The notes beneath the pieces were generated by a model. The model was not told the origin of the DNA. It did no database searches and was given only the letters and a program-made list of their open reading frames with translations. Source: Eubacteriales bacterium (GTDB taxonomy: Bacteria; Bacillota; Clostridia; Oscillospirales; Butyricicoccaceae). From it: a stretch of DNA of 64,000 bases. Numbering within the stretch: position 1 is the stretch's first letter; the number at the start of each line of letters is the position of its first letter. This document shows positions 1 to 6,360 of the stretch, piece by piece. The stretch covers positions 1 to 64,000 of the forward strand of contig JAUNSG010000008.1 of NCBI GenBank assembly GCA_030539335.1. The letters run 5' to 3'. Both the position numbers and the translations under genes were made by a program.

Positions 1-43
1 TCCTTTCCAGCGTTTTAATAATTTGAATGGTTTTTCATTCAAC

Positions 44-263
44 CATAATATGAGAATTTTTAATTCTTGAAAATCACGAAAGGGACACTTTATTATTCAG
101 CTAGTTCCCTCAAAAACAGAACAATGTTCCATTTTTCAATCTTCCCTAATTTTCGTATTCTTCTCTCAATTACAATATGGGATTTTCAATCTTTGAAAAA
201 CACCAAAGAGATACTCCATTATTAAGTCAGTTTCCTCAAAACGGAACGATGTTCCGTTTTGAG
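44..263. repeat. Two diverged ~90-bp direct repeats, second with a perfect 13-bp palindrome
   Basis: Bases 44-136 and 171-260 align over about 90 bp at roughly three-quarters identity, offset 125-127 bp. Each unit ends in an inverted repeat around GTTCC. In the second copy it is perfect: arms 235-247 and 251-263 (CTCAAAACGGAAC and complement) around GAT. In the first copy (112-122/126-136) it has two mismatches. There is no T-run, so it does not look like a terminator. Lying at the head of a recombinase module, these may be protein-binding or recombination sites; that is inference. Confidence 0.6.
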
Positions 264-366
264 AAATTGAGAAAGAATCAGAAAAAAACTCATATTACTT
301 ACAGCCGAGCGAATCAAATCTCTGATCGCTGTGGCAGTTAATACTATTCCACAAGGAGGAACTGAT

Positions 367-546
367 GTGTTATTAAGTAATGTGAATAAAGATATGCGAC
401 ATGAGGCAGAAGAGATTTCAATTGACGGATATGCAATTACATTGATTTTCACCGATGACATTGTTGAAGAGACTTATCATCGTGTAAAACAGATTCTGCT
501 GTCGTCTTCCTTTGAAAACGTGATTGAAAGAATAGACAAATCATAA
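367..546 (+). CDS. Small mobile-element protein, TnpW-like
   Basis: A roughly 59-residue acidic protein lying 129 bp upstream of the serine recombinase. The GTG at 367 is preceded by AAGGAGG (353-359) with seven bases between them, so I prefer it to the upstream in-frame GTG at 331, which has no ribosome binding site. The core reads as a hydrophobic strand after a glycine turn (ISIDGYAITLIF), then a charged helix ending in KQILLSSS. That pattern resembles the small TnpW-type proteins found beside clostridial serine recombinases, but the match is to shape rather than to a diagnostic motif. Function is unknown. The base composition is AT-rich like the recombinase and unlike the genes right of 4 kb, which fits co-transfer. 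Confidence 0.5.
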   Translation: MLLSNVNKDMRHEAEEISIDGYAITLIFTDDIVEETYHRVKQILLSSSFENVIERIDKS

Positions 547-555
547 AAACTATGA

Positions 556-650
556 GAAAATGAGAGATATAAAGTGCTGTATTTTTATAGCATTCAGCTG
601 TACCTTGAAAACCAATCTAAACTTGTACAAAATATCTCTCACTCATTTTC
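556..650 (+). repeat. Long inverted repeat ahead of the recombinase gene
   Basis: Arm 556-570 (GAAAATGAGAGATAT) is complementary to 632-650 apart from a 4-base bulge (CTCA) in the right arm, so 15 of 15 left-arm bases pair. The arms enclose 61 bp and sit between the stop of the small gene (546) and the GTGAGGAG ribosome binding site (659-666) of the recombinase. As RNA it would form a long stem just upstream of the start site; as DNA it could be a binding or crossover site. Confidence 0.55.
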
Positions 651-675
651 ACGAAGAAAGTGAGGAGATTTTACA

Positions 676-2280
676 ATGGATAAAAATAGAGTATGTTGTT
701 TGTATCGTGTATCAACCAACAAACAGGTTGATTATAACGCGAACCATGAAGCTGATATTCCCATGCAACGCAAAGCTTGCCATGATTTCGCTGAGAGAAT
801 GGGCTGGAAAATCATTGAGGAAGAACAAGAGGAAGGAGTATCCGGACATAAAGTTCGCGCTGCTGATCGTGATAAACTCCAAATTATTAAGAAACATGCA
901 GAACAAAAACAGTTTGATATCTTGCTCGTGTTCATGTTTGACCGCCTCGGACGTCTGGAGGATGAAACCCCGTTTGTGGCCAAATGGTTTGTCAGCCAGG
1001 GTATTCAGGTGTGGAGTACTCAAGAAGGCGAAATGCGCTTTGATAATCACATCGATAAACTGATGAACTATATCCGATTTTGGCAAGCGGATGGAGAAAG
1101 CGTGAAAACATCCATTCGGACCAAAACAAGCATGCGCCAAATGGTAGAGGAAGGACGTTTCAAGGGTGGTCCTGCACCCTATGGATATCAATTAGTCAAA
1201 AATGGCCGTACTAACAAACGTAACCGTGAAGTGTTTGATCTAGTTGTCAATGAGAAGGAAGCTCCTGTTGTACGCATTATTTTTGATAAATATGTTCATG
1301 AAGGTTACGGCGCTCAACGCATTGCCACCTATCTCAATAACCAGGGTTACCGCGCTCGGACAGGTAAAATGTGGCATCATGCCAGTATACGCGGAATCAT
1401 CTGTAATCTTACATATACCGGTGTTCTGCGCTGTGGAGAATCGCACTCACCAGTTATTCCGGAGCTGCAAATTATCTCCCCGGAATTGTTTGATGCTGCA
1501 CAGCAAATCCGAACGCAGCGTGCAAATGCAGCAGAAGCGCAGCGTACAGTACCTCTCAACACAAGAGGAAAGTCGCTGTTAGCCGGAAATGTATTTTGTG
1601 GTCACTGTGGTTCTCGATTGAGTCTAACAACTGTCGGAAGAAATCGAATGCGTGCCGATGGCAGTTTTGATAAAAGCAAGCGTATTCGGTACATCTGTTA
1701 TGGGAAAACCAGAAAGCAAACCGAATGTGATGGCCAGACCGGATATACCATGCATATTCTCGACGGTATTGTTGATAAATTGATCCGACAGGTTTTCTCT
1801 CGTATGACAGGTATTCCCAAACAGGAATTGATTTCCTCTCGCTTTGAAAAAGAAACGAGTGAACAGAAAATGCATCTCGCTTCATTAAAGTCCGCCTACA
1901 CCGAAGCATCTGCCGATTTGACAGCTTTAAAATCTGAAATCGTGAAATGTATTCAAGGAAAAAGTTCCTTTTCCGAGGCAACGCTTTCGAATCTTATTGC
2001 CGAGAATGAAACAAAATGCGAGGAATTGCGGCAAGCTTATAAAAACGCGAGAGAGAAAATTCAGCACTCACAAGAACAGCTGGCTGCACTGAATAAGCAG
2101 TACGACGATATCGTTTCCCTGGCCGAATTATATGATTCTGCAAATATAGAGGCAAGAAAAATGGTTGTGAATTCTATGATAAAGCGTGTTCGTGTATTTC
2201 GCGGCTATCATCTGGAGGTTGAATTCAATTTCAATTTGGATCAATTTATTCACGGCTTGAATTTCGAAATGGACAATTGA
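676..2280 (+). CDS. Large serine recombinase (site-specific integrase)
   Basis: A 534-residue large serine recombinase that would integrate or excise a mobile element through a phosphoserine intermediate. The N-terminal resolvase domain (about 1-150) begins with the YRVS motif, giving catalytic Ser13, and carries the conserved FDRLGR arginine loop near 95. A recombinase DNA-binding domain follows (about 160-290, with the GPAPYGYQL start). A zinc-ribbon (CGHCG near 312, two further cysteines about 30-45 residues later) and a long glutamate/lysine-rich coiled coil (about 385-475) complete the family layout. Length is normal and the gene looks intact. ATG 676 has GTGAGGAG upstream. It is transcribed toward tRNA-Ala(GGC) and stops 75 bp from its 3' end, the usual position of an integrase beside its attachment site. 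The gene is AT-rich relative to the chromosome to the right. Confidence 0.95.
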   Translation: MDKNRVCCLYRVSTNKQVDYNANHEADIPMQRKACHDFAERMGWKIIEEEQEEGVSGHKVRAADRDKLQIIKKHAEQKQFDILLVFMFDRLGRLEDETPFVAKWFVSQGIQVWSTQEGEMRFDNHIDKLMNYIRFWQADGESVKTSIRTKTSMRQMVEEGRFKGGPAPYGYQLVKNGRTNKRNREVFDLVVNEKEAPVVRIIFDKYVHEGYGAQRIATYLNNQGYRARTGKMWHHASIRGIICNLTYTGVLRCGESHSPVIPELQIISPELFDAAQQIRTQRANAAEAQRTVPLNTRGKSLLAGNVFCGHCGSRLSLTTVGRNRMRADGSFDKSKRIRYICYGKTRKQTECDGQTGYTMHILDGIVDKLIRQVFSRMTGIPKQELISSRFEKETSEQKMHLASLKSAYTEASADLTALKSEIVKCIQGKSSFSEATLSNLIAENETKCEELRQAYKNAREKIQHSQEQLAALNKQYDDIVSLAELYDSANIEARKMVVNSMIKRVRVFRGYHLEVEFNFNLDQFIHGLNFEMDN

Positions 2281-2295
2281 AGTAATTATACAAAA

Positions 2296-2337
2296 AGAAA
2301 AACAACTTGAATTGTTTCCAAAACAAGTTGTTTTTCT
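2296..2337 (+). terminator. Terminator of the recombinase gene
   Basis: A perfect 14-bp stem (2296-2309 with 2324-2337; AGAAAAACAACTTG) encloses a 14-base loop, and the right arm carries a T-run. It lies 15 bp after the recombinase stop and also faces the 3' end of tRNA-Ala on the opposite strand, so it may serve both. Confidence 0.8.
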
Positions 2338-2355
2338 CTTTTTCAGCTTACTTTG

Positions 2356-2431
2356 TGGTGGAGATAAGGGGGATCGAACCCCTGACCCCTTGAATGCCAT
2401 TCAAGTACTCTCCCATCTGAGCTATATCCCC
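2356..2431 (-). tRNA. tRNA-Ala (anticodon GGC)
   Basis: Complete cloverleaf on the minus strand, 76 nt with CCA encoded. The acceptor arm GGGGATA pairs with TATCTCC with one G-T pair. The anticodon stem CTTGA/TCAAG frames the loop ATGGCAT, giving anticodon GGC. The T arm AGGGG-TTCGATC-CCCCT is perfect. The 3' end faces the recombinase gene. No consensus promoter lies directly upstream; the nearest strong one is at 2563-2592, in front of an orphan 5' fragment of the same tRNA. Confidence 0.95.
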
Positions 2432-2515
2432 ATATTTTCCATTTCTGGAATTTCTTGTATGCTGATCGAACTTATTCAATTTACATCGTGGGGGTATGTA
2501 ACCCATTGGTTTGGA

Positions 2516-2540
2516 CTCCCATCTGAGCTATATCCCCATA
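2516..2540 (-). repeat. Orphan 5' fragment of tRNA-Ala (25-bp direct repeat of 2410-2434)
   Basis: The 25 bases 2516-2540 are identical to 2410-2434, which cover the first 22 nt of tRNA-Ala plus three bases upstream; identity ends abruptly on both sides. The copies are 106 bp apart. The fragment has no remaining tRNA body. It lies about 20 nt downstream of the expected start point of a strong promoter (2563-2592), the spacing expected for a functional tRNA gene. The 81 bp between the copies show only small palindromes (TTACAT/ATGTAA at 2481-2501) and no coding sequence. Confidence 0.85.
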
Positions 2541-2562
2541 AGAATCAATTTTTTCTGTACCT

Positions 2563-2592
2563 ACTATACCATATTGGTAGGAAGTTTGTCAA
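2563..2592 (-). promoter_or_regulatory. Promoter of tRNA-Ala fragment and gene
   Basis: On the minus strand TTGACA (2592-2587), an 18-bp spacer and TATAGT (2568-2563). Transcription would start near 2556, enter the orphan 5' tRNA fragment at 2537, and reach the intact tRNA-Ala only about 125 nt downstream. Confidence 0.75.
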
Positions 2593-2703
2593 CATTCCCT
2601 CTGTGCTGGGTGCTATATTTCAATTCAGAAAATCTCAAACATCAAAGTCTATGTGCCCCCCGCTCCGTCAGTCGGAAGTCCGAAAAAAAGATAGAAATTT
2701 GTG

Positions 2704-2732
2704 TTGACACAATGTATTTCGCCTGTTATAAT
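2704..2732 (+). promoter_or_regulatory. Consensus promoter of first tRNA-Pro
   Basis: TTGACA (2704-2709), a 17-bp spacer and TATAAT (2727-2732): a perfect sigma-A consensus about 38 bp upstream of the tRNA. Confidence 0.9.
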
Positions 2733-2770
2733 ATTTCTTGTCGCCAAGAAATGAATAGACAAAATCACTC

Positions 2771-2847
2771 CGAGGTGTGGCTCAGTTTGGTAGAGCGCTG
2801 CGTTCGGGACGCAGAGGCCGTGGGTTCAAGTCCCGCCACCTCGACCA
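2771..2847 (+). tRNA. tRNA-Pro (anticodon CGG), copy 1
   Basis: 77 nt including CCA. The acceptor CGAGGTG pairs with CACCTCG, and the anticodon arm CTGCG-TTCGGGA-CGCAG gives anticodon CGG. Identical base for base to the gene at 17068-17144, with the same kind of consensus promoter upstream and a terminator hairpin directly after the CCA. Confidence 0.97.
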
Positions 2848-2849
2848 TA

Positions 2850-2878
2850 GAAAGACACGTGTGTGTGTCTTTCTTTTT
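2850..2878 (+). terminator. Terminator after tRNA-Pro copy 1
   Basis: A 9-bp stem GAAAGACAC (2850-2858) with GTGTCTTTC (2863-2871), 4-base loop, then a T-run. Only two bases separate it from the encoded CCA. Confidence 0.85.
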
Positions 2879-2891
2879 TATTGTCAACACC

Positions 2892-2920
2892 AAAGAACAC
2901 GAAAAATCGTGTTCTTTTTT
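2892..2920 (+). terminator. Second tandem terminator
   Basis: An 11-bp perfect stem AAAGAACACGA (2892-2902) with its complement at 2907-2917, AAAA loop, ending in a T-run. It probably backs up the first terminator and insulates perR. Confidence 0.8.
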
Positions 2921-2987
2921 GCTTTTCACAACGAATACATGGTATTAGCCAGAAAAAATAGATTTTCAAAAAAATTGGATAAAGGTA

Positions 2988-3037
2988 TTGACTTTTCTGA
3001 GTATATATTTTAGAATAATTCTAAGAATTATTCTAAA
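2988..3037 (+). promoter_or_regulatory. perR promoter with overlapping Per boxes
   Basis: TTGACT (2988-2993), 17-bp spacer, TAGAAT (3011-3016). Bases 3010-3036 form a perfect 27-base palindrome centred on 3023 that contains two staggered 7-1-7 elements, TTAGAATAATTCTAA (3010-3024) and TAAGAATTATTCTAA (3022-3036). Both fit the PerR/Fur-type box (TTATAAT-A-ATTATAA consensus). The first covers the -10 element, so bound PerR should repress its own gene. Confidence 0.85.
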
Positions 3038-3078
3038 CTTAGTTTTAATAGGAATTCTTTCATAGGATAGGGAAAGCA

Positions 3079-3453
3079 ATGTCAAAACAAAGAGCAGAAA
3101 TTCTAAAAATTGTGCTGGATTCAAACAGGCATCTGTCTGCGGAAGAGATTTTTATGCAGTGTAAAAAAAGAGGAATTGATATTTCGATCGCCACGGTTTA
3201 CCGCAATCTAGGCATACTGGTCCATCGAGGAACGTTGCGAAAGCTATCGATCCTAGGCGAACCCGACCGATTTGATAAAACCGTGACCAGGCATGAACAT
3301 ATTTTCTGTGACTGCTGCAACGAAGTCCAGGATATTTATGTCAATGACTTAAAGGAGCTGCTGGAAAATAAAGTCGGGATAACGCTGAATTCTTATGACT
3401 TATGTATGAGATACACTTGCCCGGAATGCAGAAAGCAGGAAGAAACCGCCTGA
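3079..3453 (+). CDS. perR: PerR-type peroxide-sensing repressor (Fur family)
   Basis: A 124-residue Fur-family metalloregulator. The N-terminal winged helix (about 1-58, with the IATVYRNLGIL recognition helix) is followed by a dimerisation domain. The structural zinc cysteines are Cys77/Cys80 and Cys114/Cys117. All five regulatory ligands known from Bacillus PerR can be aligned: His18, Asp66, His72, His74 and Asp85. The aspartate at the last position, where Fur has glutamate, is the residue that makes PerR sense peroxide by iron-catalysed histidine oxidation. The protein is about 20 residues shorter at the N terminus than Bacillus PerR. The promoter carries two overlapping Per boxes, indicating autoregulation, and a rubrerythrin gene follows 87 bp downstream in the same direction, a typical PerR target. 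Confidence 0.93.
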   Translation: MSKQRAEILKIVLDSNRHLSAEEIFMQCKKRGIDISIATVYRNLGILVHRGTLRKLSILGEPDRFDKTVTRHEHIFCDCCNEVQDIYVNDLKELLENKVGITLNSYDLCMRYTCPECRKQEETA

Positions 3454-3474
3454 ATGGTCCGTAAATTATTGCAA

Positions 3475-3508
3475 TTGTCAGAATTTCAAAGTAAATGAAT
3501 TCTGTCAA
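3475..3508 (+). other. Stem-loop between perR and rubrerythrin
   Basis: Bases 3475-3485 (TTGTCAGAATT) and 3498-3508 are complementary at 10 of 11 positions around a 12-base loop. The downstream bases are A-rich rather than T-rich, so it is not a standard terminator. It may be a processing or stability element between the two genes. Confidence 0.4.
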
Positions 3509-3540
3509 ATAAAAAAATTATGAGAGTGAGGGAACAAAAA

Positions 3541-4194
3541 ATGAAAAAGTTTGTATGCACCATATGTGGATATGTCCACGAGGGAGACACTGCCCCTGAG
3601 GTATGTCCTGTATGCAAGCAGCCGTCTTCAAAATTTAAGGAGGTAGTTGAAATGGCAAAGAATCCATATGCAGGAACGAAAACCGAGCAAAATCTCTGGG
3701 AGGCTTTCTCCGGAGAATCTCAGGCAAGAAATAAGTACACCTTTTTCGCATCGGTTGCAAAAAAGGCCGGTTATGAGCAAATTGCGGAGCTGTTCTTAAA
3801 GACTGCGGAAAACGAAAAGGAACATGCAAAATTGTGGTTTAAGGCGCTGGGCGAAGTCGGCGATACGGCAGAAAACCTTCTCCATGCTGCCGAGGGCGAA
3901 AACGCAGAGTGGACCGATATGTATGACCGCATGGCACGCGAAGCGGATGAAGAAGGCTTCACCGAACTGGCTGAGCAATTCCGCGGCGTAGCAGCCATTG
4001 AGAAGCAGCACGAAGAAAGATACCGCGCCCTGCTGAACAACGTAGAAACCAGACAGGTATTTGAGAAGAGCGGCGTACAGATTTGGGAATGCAGAAACTG
4101 CGGACATATTGTTGTCGGTACATCGGCTCCGGATGTTTGCCCTGTATGTAATCATCCACAGAGCTTCTTCGAAATCAGAAAAGAGAATTATTAA
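3541..4194 (+). CDS. Rubrerythrin with rubredoxin domains at both ends
   Basis: A 217-residue peroxide reductase of the anaerobe oxidative-stress system, reducing hydrogen peroxide with electrons passed through rubredoxin-type iron. The N-terminal rubredoxin-like domain has Cys6/Cys9 and Cys22/Cys25. A ferritin-like diiron domain follows (about 40-175) with ENEKEH and IEKQHEERY ligand helices. A second rubredoxin-like domain closes the protein with Cys184/Cys187 and Cys200/Cys203. Classical rubrerythrins have only the C-terminal domain and reverse rubrerythrins only the N-terminal one, so two is unusual. I chose ATG 3541 because GTGAGGG precedes it; an in-frame ATG at 3520 would add seven residues lacking a binding site. 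It lies behind perR and is probably co-regulated. Confidence 0.93.
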   Translation: MKKFVCTICGYVHEGDTAPEVCPVCKQPSSKFKEVVEMAKNPYAGTKTEQNLWEAFSGESQARNKYTFFASVAKKAGYEQIAELFLKTAENEKEHAKLWFKALGEVGDTAENLLHAAEGENAEWTDMYDRMAREADEEGFTELAEQFRGVAAIEKQHEERYRALLNNVETRQVFEKSGVQIWECRNCGHIVVGTSAPDVCPVCNHPQSFFEIRKENY

Positions 4195-4202
4195 TCCGAT
4201 AT

Positions 4203-4239
4203 AATAAATATCCACCGGCATAGCCGGTGGATATTTATT
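4203..4239. terminator. Bidirectional terminator between rubrerythrin and radical SAM gene
   Basis: A perfect 17-bp stem (4203-4219 with 4223-4239) closed by a 3-base loop, GC-rich in its upper part and A/T-rich at the base. It sits between two convergent genes and can end both transcripts. Confidence 0.9.
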
Positions 4240-4251
4240 CTTGTAAAAATT

Positions 4252-5124
4252 TTAATCAAACAAACTCAATTGCCCATTCTGAGATTTTTGCTCAAAGGTA
4301 CTCAAATACGCAAAAATCTGTCTATTATCATGTATAATATGGTTTTTCTCGCAGGTCTGATGAAACAATTCCATCAATTCGCGATTTCTGGGGCTATTCA
4401 ATTCATATCGATTGCCATAAACGCGAATATACTGTTCTTTCATCCCCGGAAACAGGCGATCCAATTGGCGATAAAAATATTCCCGATTTCCCTCTCGAAG
4501 GGTTACTCCCATGCCAAAACAGATCACGCCATAGACCTTGGCATCCATACAGTAATGGAGAATCCCCTGGATATTCTCCTCGGTATCATTGAGAAACGGA
4601 AGGATGGGACACAGCCATACAACCGTTGGGATTCCTGCCTCCTGCAGCCGCTTTAATGCTTCAAACCGTTCCTTTGTCGTGCTCACATTTGGTTCAAGCT
4701 TTCTGCACAGGGCCTCATCAAATGTCGTCAATGTCATTTGCACGACACATTTGGTTTTCTCGTGAATGCTCTGCAAAAGGTCCAAATCCCGCAGCACACG
4801 ATTGGACTTAGTAATCAGGGTAACCCCAAACTCATATTGGTCGGCCAACGCCAGCGCCTTTCGAACATATCCAAGCTGCTCTTCGAGTGGAATATACGGA
4901 TCGGTCATCGCTCCGGTACCTAGCATACATTTGGAGCGTTTCCGCCGCAGCGTCCTTTCCAATAATTCAATCGCATTTTCCTTGACTTCGATGTCCTCAA
5001 AATCATGCTCCATGTGATAGCATCGGCTCCGCGAGTCGCAGTAGATACAGCCATGGGAACAGCCGCGGTATAAATTCATTCTGTTTTGCGCGGATAAAAT
5101 CCCTTTTGCATGAACATAGTGCAT
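4252..5124 (-). CDS. SPL-family radical SAM protein with a C-terminal clamp-binding motif
   Basis: A 290-residue radical SAM enzyme of the spore photoproduct lyase/COG1533 group. The CSHGCIYC motif near residues 22-29 holds the 4Fe-4S cluster that cleaves S-adenosylmethionine; GTGAMTDPYIPLE and a downstream SPL-type barrel follow. The true substrate is unknown for most of this family; repair of damaged DNA is the traditional suggestion. The last seven residues are GQLSLFD, which contains a perfect QLSLF pentapeptide (285-289), the consensus for binding the bacterial DNA sliding clamp. DinB (QLDLF) and PolC (QVSLF) in this window carry the same kind of motif. It is the last gene of a proC-adh-radical SAM run; ATG 5124 has GTGAGGG upstream. 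Confidence 0.85.
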   Translation of the reverse strand: MHYVHAKGILSAQNRMNLYRGCSHGCIYCDSRSRCYHMEHDFEDIEVKENAIELLERTLRRKRSKCMLGTGAMTDPYIPLEEQLGYVRKALALADQYEFGVTLITKSNRVLRDLDLLQSIHEKTKCVVQMTLTTFDEALCRKLEPNVSTTKERFEALKRLQEAGIPTVVWLCPILPFLNDTEENIQGILHYCMDAKVYGVICFGMGVTLREGNREYFYRQLDRLFPGMKEQYIRVYGNRYELNSPRNRELMELFHQTCEKNHIIHDNRQIFAYLSTFEQKSQNGQLSLFD

Positions 5125-5168
5125 GATATTCCCTCACAAACAGCATCTGGGTAAAGCCGATGCTTTCT

Positions 5169-6347
5169 TTATTTCGCCATGGTGTAAATCGCTGCCATGT
5201 CCGCCTCATGCAGAACCTTGACTTTGCCGAGGTTATCTTTTGCCGCAATGCTGCACTTTCTCGCCAGCTCGGCAATCTGTTCCTCTGTGACGTCAATACC
5301 CAGCTCGGCAATGGATGTCGGCATATGGATGGAACGATAGAAGTCCTCTACGGCTTCAATGCCCTTCCGAACAATCTCCTCGTCAGTGCCATCCGGCGTC
5401 ACACCCATGACATTGACTGCGAACTGTACAAACCGTTCCGGACGCTCCTTCCAGACATAGCGCGCCCAACTGCCCCAGACCGCCGCCAAACCAGCGCCAT
5501 GGGCTACATCAAAGAGGCCGCCCAATTCATGCTCCAAGCGGTGTGTTGCCCAGTCGCCGCCGTCGGTGCCACAGCCCGTCAGGCCATTGTGCGACAGGCT
5601 TCCTGCCCACATGACCTCCGCACGCGCCTCATAATTCTTCGGATCGTCACGCAGGATCACTGCATTCTTCATCACAGTTTTCATAAGAGCTTCCGCGATC
5701 CCATCCGTCAGCTCCATGTTGTCGCTCTGGTTGAAGTAACGCTCCATCGTGTGCATCATGATATCCGTACAGCCACTGGCGGTCTGATAATCCGGCAGTG
5801 TCATGGTCAATTCCGGATTCATCACCGCAAATTTACAGCGGGAATAATTGCTGCTGTAGCCGCGCTTGATCCAGCCCTCTTCCTTCGTGATCACCGAAGA
5901 GTCACTCATCTCACTGCCCGCAGCGGCGATGGTCAGCACCGCACCAATCGGCAGGCAGGCGGTCGCCTGCCGTTTTTTGTCATAGAAATCCCATACATCA
6001 CCCTCGTTGGTCACACCGTAACCGATTGCCTTGGAGGAGTCAATTACGCTGCCGCCTCCGACTGCTAAAATGAAGTCCACCTGTTCTTTCTTACACAGTG
6101 CAATGCCCTGATAAACCAGCGATAAGCGCGGATTTGGGACAACGCCCCCCAGCTCTACATAATCGATCTTTTCTGTCTCCAACGCCTGCTTGATCCGATC
6201 CAGCAGGCCGGAACGCTTTGCACTCTGTCCGCCGTAGTGAATCAATACCTTCTTGCAGTTCTGCTCTTTTACGAGCTGTCCAACCTGTTTATCCGTATCC
6301 TTACCAAAAACGACCTTTGTTGGGGTATAGTAGGTGAAATTATTCAT
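5169..6347 (-). CDS. Iron-containing alcohol dehydrogenase (butanol dehydrogenase type)
   Basis: A 392-residue group III alcohol dehydrogenase, closest in pattern to the NADH-dependent butanol dehydrogenases BdhA/BdhB and YugJ. It would reduce short-chain aldehydes to alcohols with NAD(P)H in the cytoplasm. The nucleotide-binding GGGSVIDSSKAIG is seen near residues 97-109. The metal-binding region shows the typical histidines (GLTGCGTDGGDWATHRLEHELGG and DVAHGAG). Length is standard. The start has AAAGGAGG overlapping the end of proC 13 bp upstream, so the two are probably co-transcribed from the proC promoter. Substrate cannot be fixed from sequence; a fermentative alcohol-forming role is likely. 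Confidence 0.9.
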   Translation of the reverse strand: MNNFTYYTPTKVVFGKDTDKQVGQLVKEQNCKKVLIHYGGQSAKRSGLLDRIKQALETEKIDYVELGGVVPNPRLSLVYQGIALCKKEQVDFILAVGGGSVIDSSKAIGYGVTNEGDVWDFYDKKRQATACLPIGAVLTIAAAGSEMSDSSVITKEEGWIKRGYSSNYSRCKFAVMNPELTMTLPDYQTASGCTDIMMHTMERYFNQSDNMELTDGIAEALMKTVMKNAVILRDDPKNYEARAEVMWAGSLSHNGLTGCGTDGGDWATHRLEHELGGLFDVAHGAGLAAVWGSWARYVWKERPERFVQFAVNVMGVTPDGTDEEIVRKGIEAVEDFYRSIHMPTSIAELGIDVTEEQIAELARKCSIAAKDNLGKVKVLHEADMAAIYTMAK

Positions 6348-6360
6348 GGTATGACCTCCT

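Noticed and set aside
235..263. Possible LexA box in the GGAAC-GAT-GTTCC palindrome
   Set aside because: The spacer between GAAC and GTTC is three bases, whereas LexA boxes in this organism (dinB) and in Gram-positives have four, and the palindrome is 13 bp long.
44..263. CRISPR array
   Set aside because: Only two units, about 90 bp long and diverged, with no short spacers; no cas genes in the window.
560..1063. Plus-strand frame overlapping the recombinase start
   Set aside because: It starts inside the inverted repeat and overlaps the well-supported recombinase in another frame.
4252..5124. True spore photoproduct lyase (SplB)
   Set aside because: It has the radical SAM motif, but the protein is shorter than SplB, and I cannot identify the SplB-specific hydrogen-donor cysteine; kept as SPL-family only.
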